Of a DNA stretch of 6,217 bases, positions 5,074 through 6,217 are shown one piece after another. Source of the DNA: Actinomycetes bacterium (lineage in GTDB: Bacteria; Actinomycetota; Acidimicrobiia; Acidimicrobiales; Acidimicrobiaceae); contig JAKASN010000129.1 of assembly GCA_021819025.1 (NCBI GenBank), positions 1 through 6,217 of the forward strand, in the 5' to 3' direction. The translations under genes were made by a program, and so were the position numbers. Position 1 is the stretch's first letter. The number at the start of each line of letters is the position of its first letter. The notes below the pieces were generated by a model. That model worked only from the letters and a program-made list of their open reading frames with translations. It was not told the origin of the DNA and ran no database searches.

Positions 5074-5395
5074 GTGATGCCCCCGAGGACGCCCCCAGTT
5101 GACATATCGGCGGCTCCTGAGAAAGATCCCCATGCCGGAGTGGTAATGGCCAGCACACCCGTGGACTCTTGCGGGTGCGACGCCTCCGGCAGGGTCTATT
5201 TGCAGCGAAGCGGGTTCGATGATCGATTACCGGTCGAGGCCGTGCCCATGAGTCTGGGTCGAGTTGCAATTCCTCCTCTGGCGAATTCCCGAGAAGGGTC
5301 ACATTTTGCTGTCGGTGGAGGCGACGGGACCCTTGGAGAATCCGCCGCTAAAGGACTTTACAGACCGGTTAGTATTGGTCCATGCAAACGAGTAG
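5074..5395 (+). pseudogene. Frame-split protein remnant upstream of the TetR gene, unrecognised
   Basis: From GTG 5074 (ATG 5077) a frame reads MPPRTPPVDISAAPEK and then GRVYLQRSGFDDRLPVEAVP up to about 5255. The protein-like sequence then continues in another frame as VELQFLLWRIPEKGHILL and SVEATGPLENPPLKDFTDRL, ending LVLVHANE at TAG 5393-5395. The second part has sensible hydrophobic and charged alternation and balanced codons. A single frameshift near 5250-5258 would join the pieces into about 105 residues. The stop lies 14 bases inside the TetR gene, so the original gene may have been translationally coupled to it. I do not recognise the family, and no ribosome binding site is evident. 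Confidence 0.3.
5363..5380 (+). promoter_or_regulatory. Possible TetR operator overlapping the start region
   Basis: GACCGGTTAGTATTGGTC, directly before ATG 5382, is an imperfect inverted repeat (GACC and GGTC outer arms, T/A inner pair). It resembles the ACCGG-type sites bound by many TetR proteins. An operator abutting the start would allow autoregulation. TAGTAT inside it is -10-like but only six bases from the ATG, so the real promoter is uncertain. Confidence 0.25.
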
Positions 5396-5960
5396 TGGCG
5401 CCCGAGATCGGCTACTTGATACAGCGAGCGAACTCTTCTACAGTGAAGGCATCAACGCTACGGGGATCAACAGCATCGTGGCGCGTTCCGGAGTCTCCAA
5501 GCCGACTCTTTACGCGTACTTTCACTCCAAGGACGAGCTTATCGCTGCAGTGCTCGAACGGGCTGAGAGAGACAGGGCATCCTCGCTCGCCACCTGGGTG
5601 AATTCTTACCCCGGTAGTCCCCGCGATCGACTCCTGGCGGTCTTTGACTGGCTGGCGCAGCGCCATTCTGGCGGTGGGTGGCGCGGCTGCGCATTTGTAA
5701 ATGCGGCCGCCGAGCTCGTGGATCCCCAACACCCGGCACGTGAGATCGCGCGCCGACAAAAGCGCTGGATGGGTAACTTTCTCGCCGACTTGGCCCGAGA
5801 TGCCGGTATCGCTGACGCAGATCAGGTCGGGGCGGATTTGATGCTGCTGGTAGATGGCGCGAATGCGCGGATGGTTGTCGACGGTGATCTGAGAGCAGCA
5901 ATGGACGCACGGCGTCTCGCGGCGTTGTGGCTCGACGCTAGAGAATCGCGCGGTCTGTGA
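5382..5960 (+). CDS. TetR/AcrR-family transcriptional regulator
   Basis: This is a complete 192-residue repressor-type protein. A TAG at 5370-5372 in the same frame forces the start to be ATG 5382; no clear Shine-Dalgarno is present, so the mRNA may be leaderless or coupled to the upstream frame. Residues 8-54 form the classical DNA-binding domain: RDRLLDTASELFY helix, GINATGINSIV, then the recognition helix in GVSKPTLYAYFHSKDELI (37-54). The C-terminal ligand domain contains GWRGCAFVNAAAEL (99-112) followed by DPQHPAR, a pattern seen in TetR proteins next to drug or metabolite transporters, and ends WLDARESRGL. Its stop overlaps the start of the MFS gene by GTGA (5957-5960), so it most likely controls that transporter and itself. 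The ligand is unknown. Confidence 0.95.
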   Translation: MQTSSGARDRLLDTASELFYSEGINATGINSIVARSGVSKPTLYAYFHSKDELIAAVLERAERDRASSLATWVNSYPGSPRDRLLAVFDWLAQRHSGGGWRGCAFVNAAAELVDPQHPAREIARRQKRWMGNFLADLARDAGIADADQVGADLMLLVDGANARMVVDGDLRAAMDARRLAALWLDARESRGL

Positions 5961-6217
5961 GGGAGAGGTTAGTTGGCTCGCGTCGATCGCCAAAGCCCGG
6001 TCGCACCGGGGAGACGAGGGGTTTTGCCACCGCGCTCGGCCTGGCTCTCGGTCCCGCGGTAGCACTTGGCTTGGCGCGCTTTGCTTATGCACTGCTTCTT
6101 CCCGCGATGCGCGCGTCACTGCACTGGACGTTCTTTATCGCTGGGGCGATGAATGCTGCCAATGCGCTTGGCTATCTCGCCGGAGCGCTCCTAGTAGCTC
6201 GCATCGCTCGACGCTTG
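5957..6217 (+). CDS. YbfB/YjiJ-family MFS transporter, N-terminal part (partial)
   Basis: GTG 5957 overlaps the TetR stop as GTGA, and no other ATG, GTG or TTG start lies in this frame before the first membrane helix, so this start is well supported. AGAGAA about 11 bases upstream is a weak ribosome binding site; coupling to TetR translation is likely. After a basic N-terminus (about 20 residues) the first transmembrane helix (about 23-45) reads GLALGPAVALGLARFAYALL. Then come LPAMRASLHW and a second helix with NAANALGYLAGALL (67-80), ending at ARIARRL at the window edge. The 'ARFAYALLLPAMR' and 'N.AN..GYL.GAL' blocks are characteristic of YbfB/YjiJ transporters, twelve-helix proteins thought to export small molecules; the substrate is unknown. 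About 300 residues are missing beyond the window. Confidence 0.9.
   Translation, partial: MRERLVGSRRSPKPGRTGETRGFATALGLALGPAVALGLARFAYALLLPAMRASLHWTFFIAGAMNAANALGYLAGALLVARIARRL

Noticed and set aside
5412..6119. Minus-strand open frame of 235 codons
   Set aside because: It is fully antisense to the TetR and MFS genes.
1..6217. CRISPR array, tRNA genes or phage attachment site
   Set aside because: No regularly spaced repeats, no tRNA-like cloverleaf and no tRNA 3' end duplicate were seen on reading both strands.

Overview
The window is GC-rich and reads as actinomycete (Actinomycetota) DNA. Evidence for this is the GC-biased third codon positions, a 3-ketosteroid-9-alpha-hydroxylase-reductase-like gene, an atypical short-chain dehydrogenase/reductase (SDR) of a type common in actinomycetes, and a fragment resembling a Cys-rich actinophage/prophage protein. 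The genus cannot be fixed from the sequence. I see no tRNA, rRNA, CRISPR array or replication origin.

Layout. Positions 1-177 hold the 3' end of a small gene, possibly a helix-turn-helix/excisionase-like protein. Positions 178-743 are gene-poor and hold only weak remnants. Positions 744-1594 (minus strand) are a frameshifted, truncated flavin/NAD oxidoreductase pseudogene. It is abutted upstream, on the same strand, by a 5' fragment of the phage-type Cys-rich gene (to 1871). Positions 2001-2597 (plus) encode a shortened SDR that seems to have lost internal blocks. Positions 2696-3660 (minus) hold an IS1595-family transposase relic. Its N-terminal third is recognisable across three frames; the rest is tentative. 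Positions 3990-4364 (minus) encode an intact DUF202 membrane protein, followed by a possible 43-codon ORF and a hairpin. Positions 4394-5395 hold doubtful or broken frames and some inverted repeats. From 5382 the DNA looks healthy again: an intact TetR-family regulator overlaps by four bases (GTGA) the start of a YbfB/YjiJ-type MFS transporter that runs off the window.

How it fits together. The only clear functional unit is the TetR-MFS pair, a regulator and a probable efflux transporter translated in a coupled way. The DUF202 gene is probably functional. The rest is a gene graveyard made of mobile-element debris (IS relic, phage-type fragment, possible excisionase-like tail) mixed with decayed metabolic genes, as expected for a rearranged accessory region under relaxed selection. 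I found no convincing new multi-gene system. The best leads are the lost start codon of the phage-type fragment, the internally deleted SDR, the frame-split ORF overlapping the TetR start, and the inverted repeats near 4606 and 4949.
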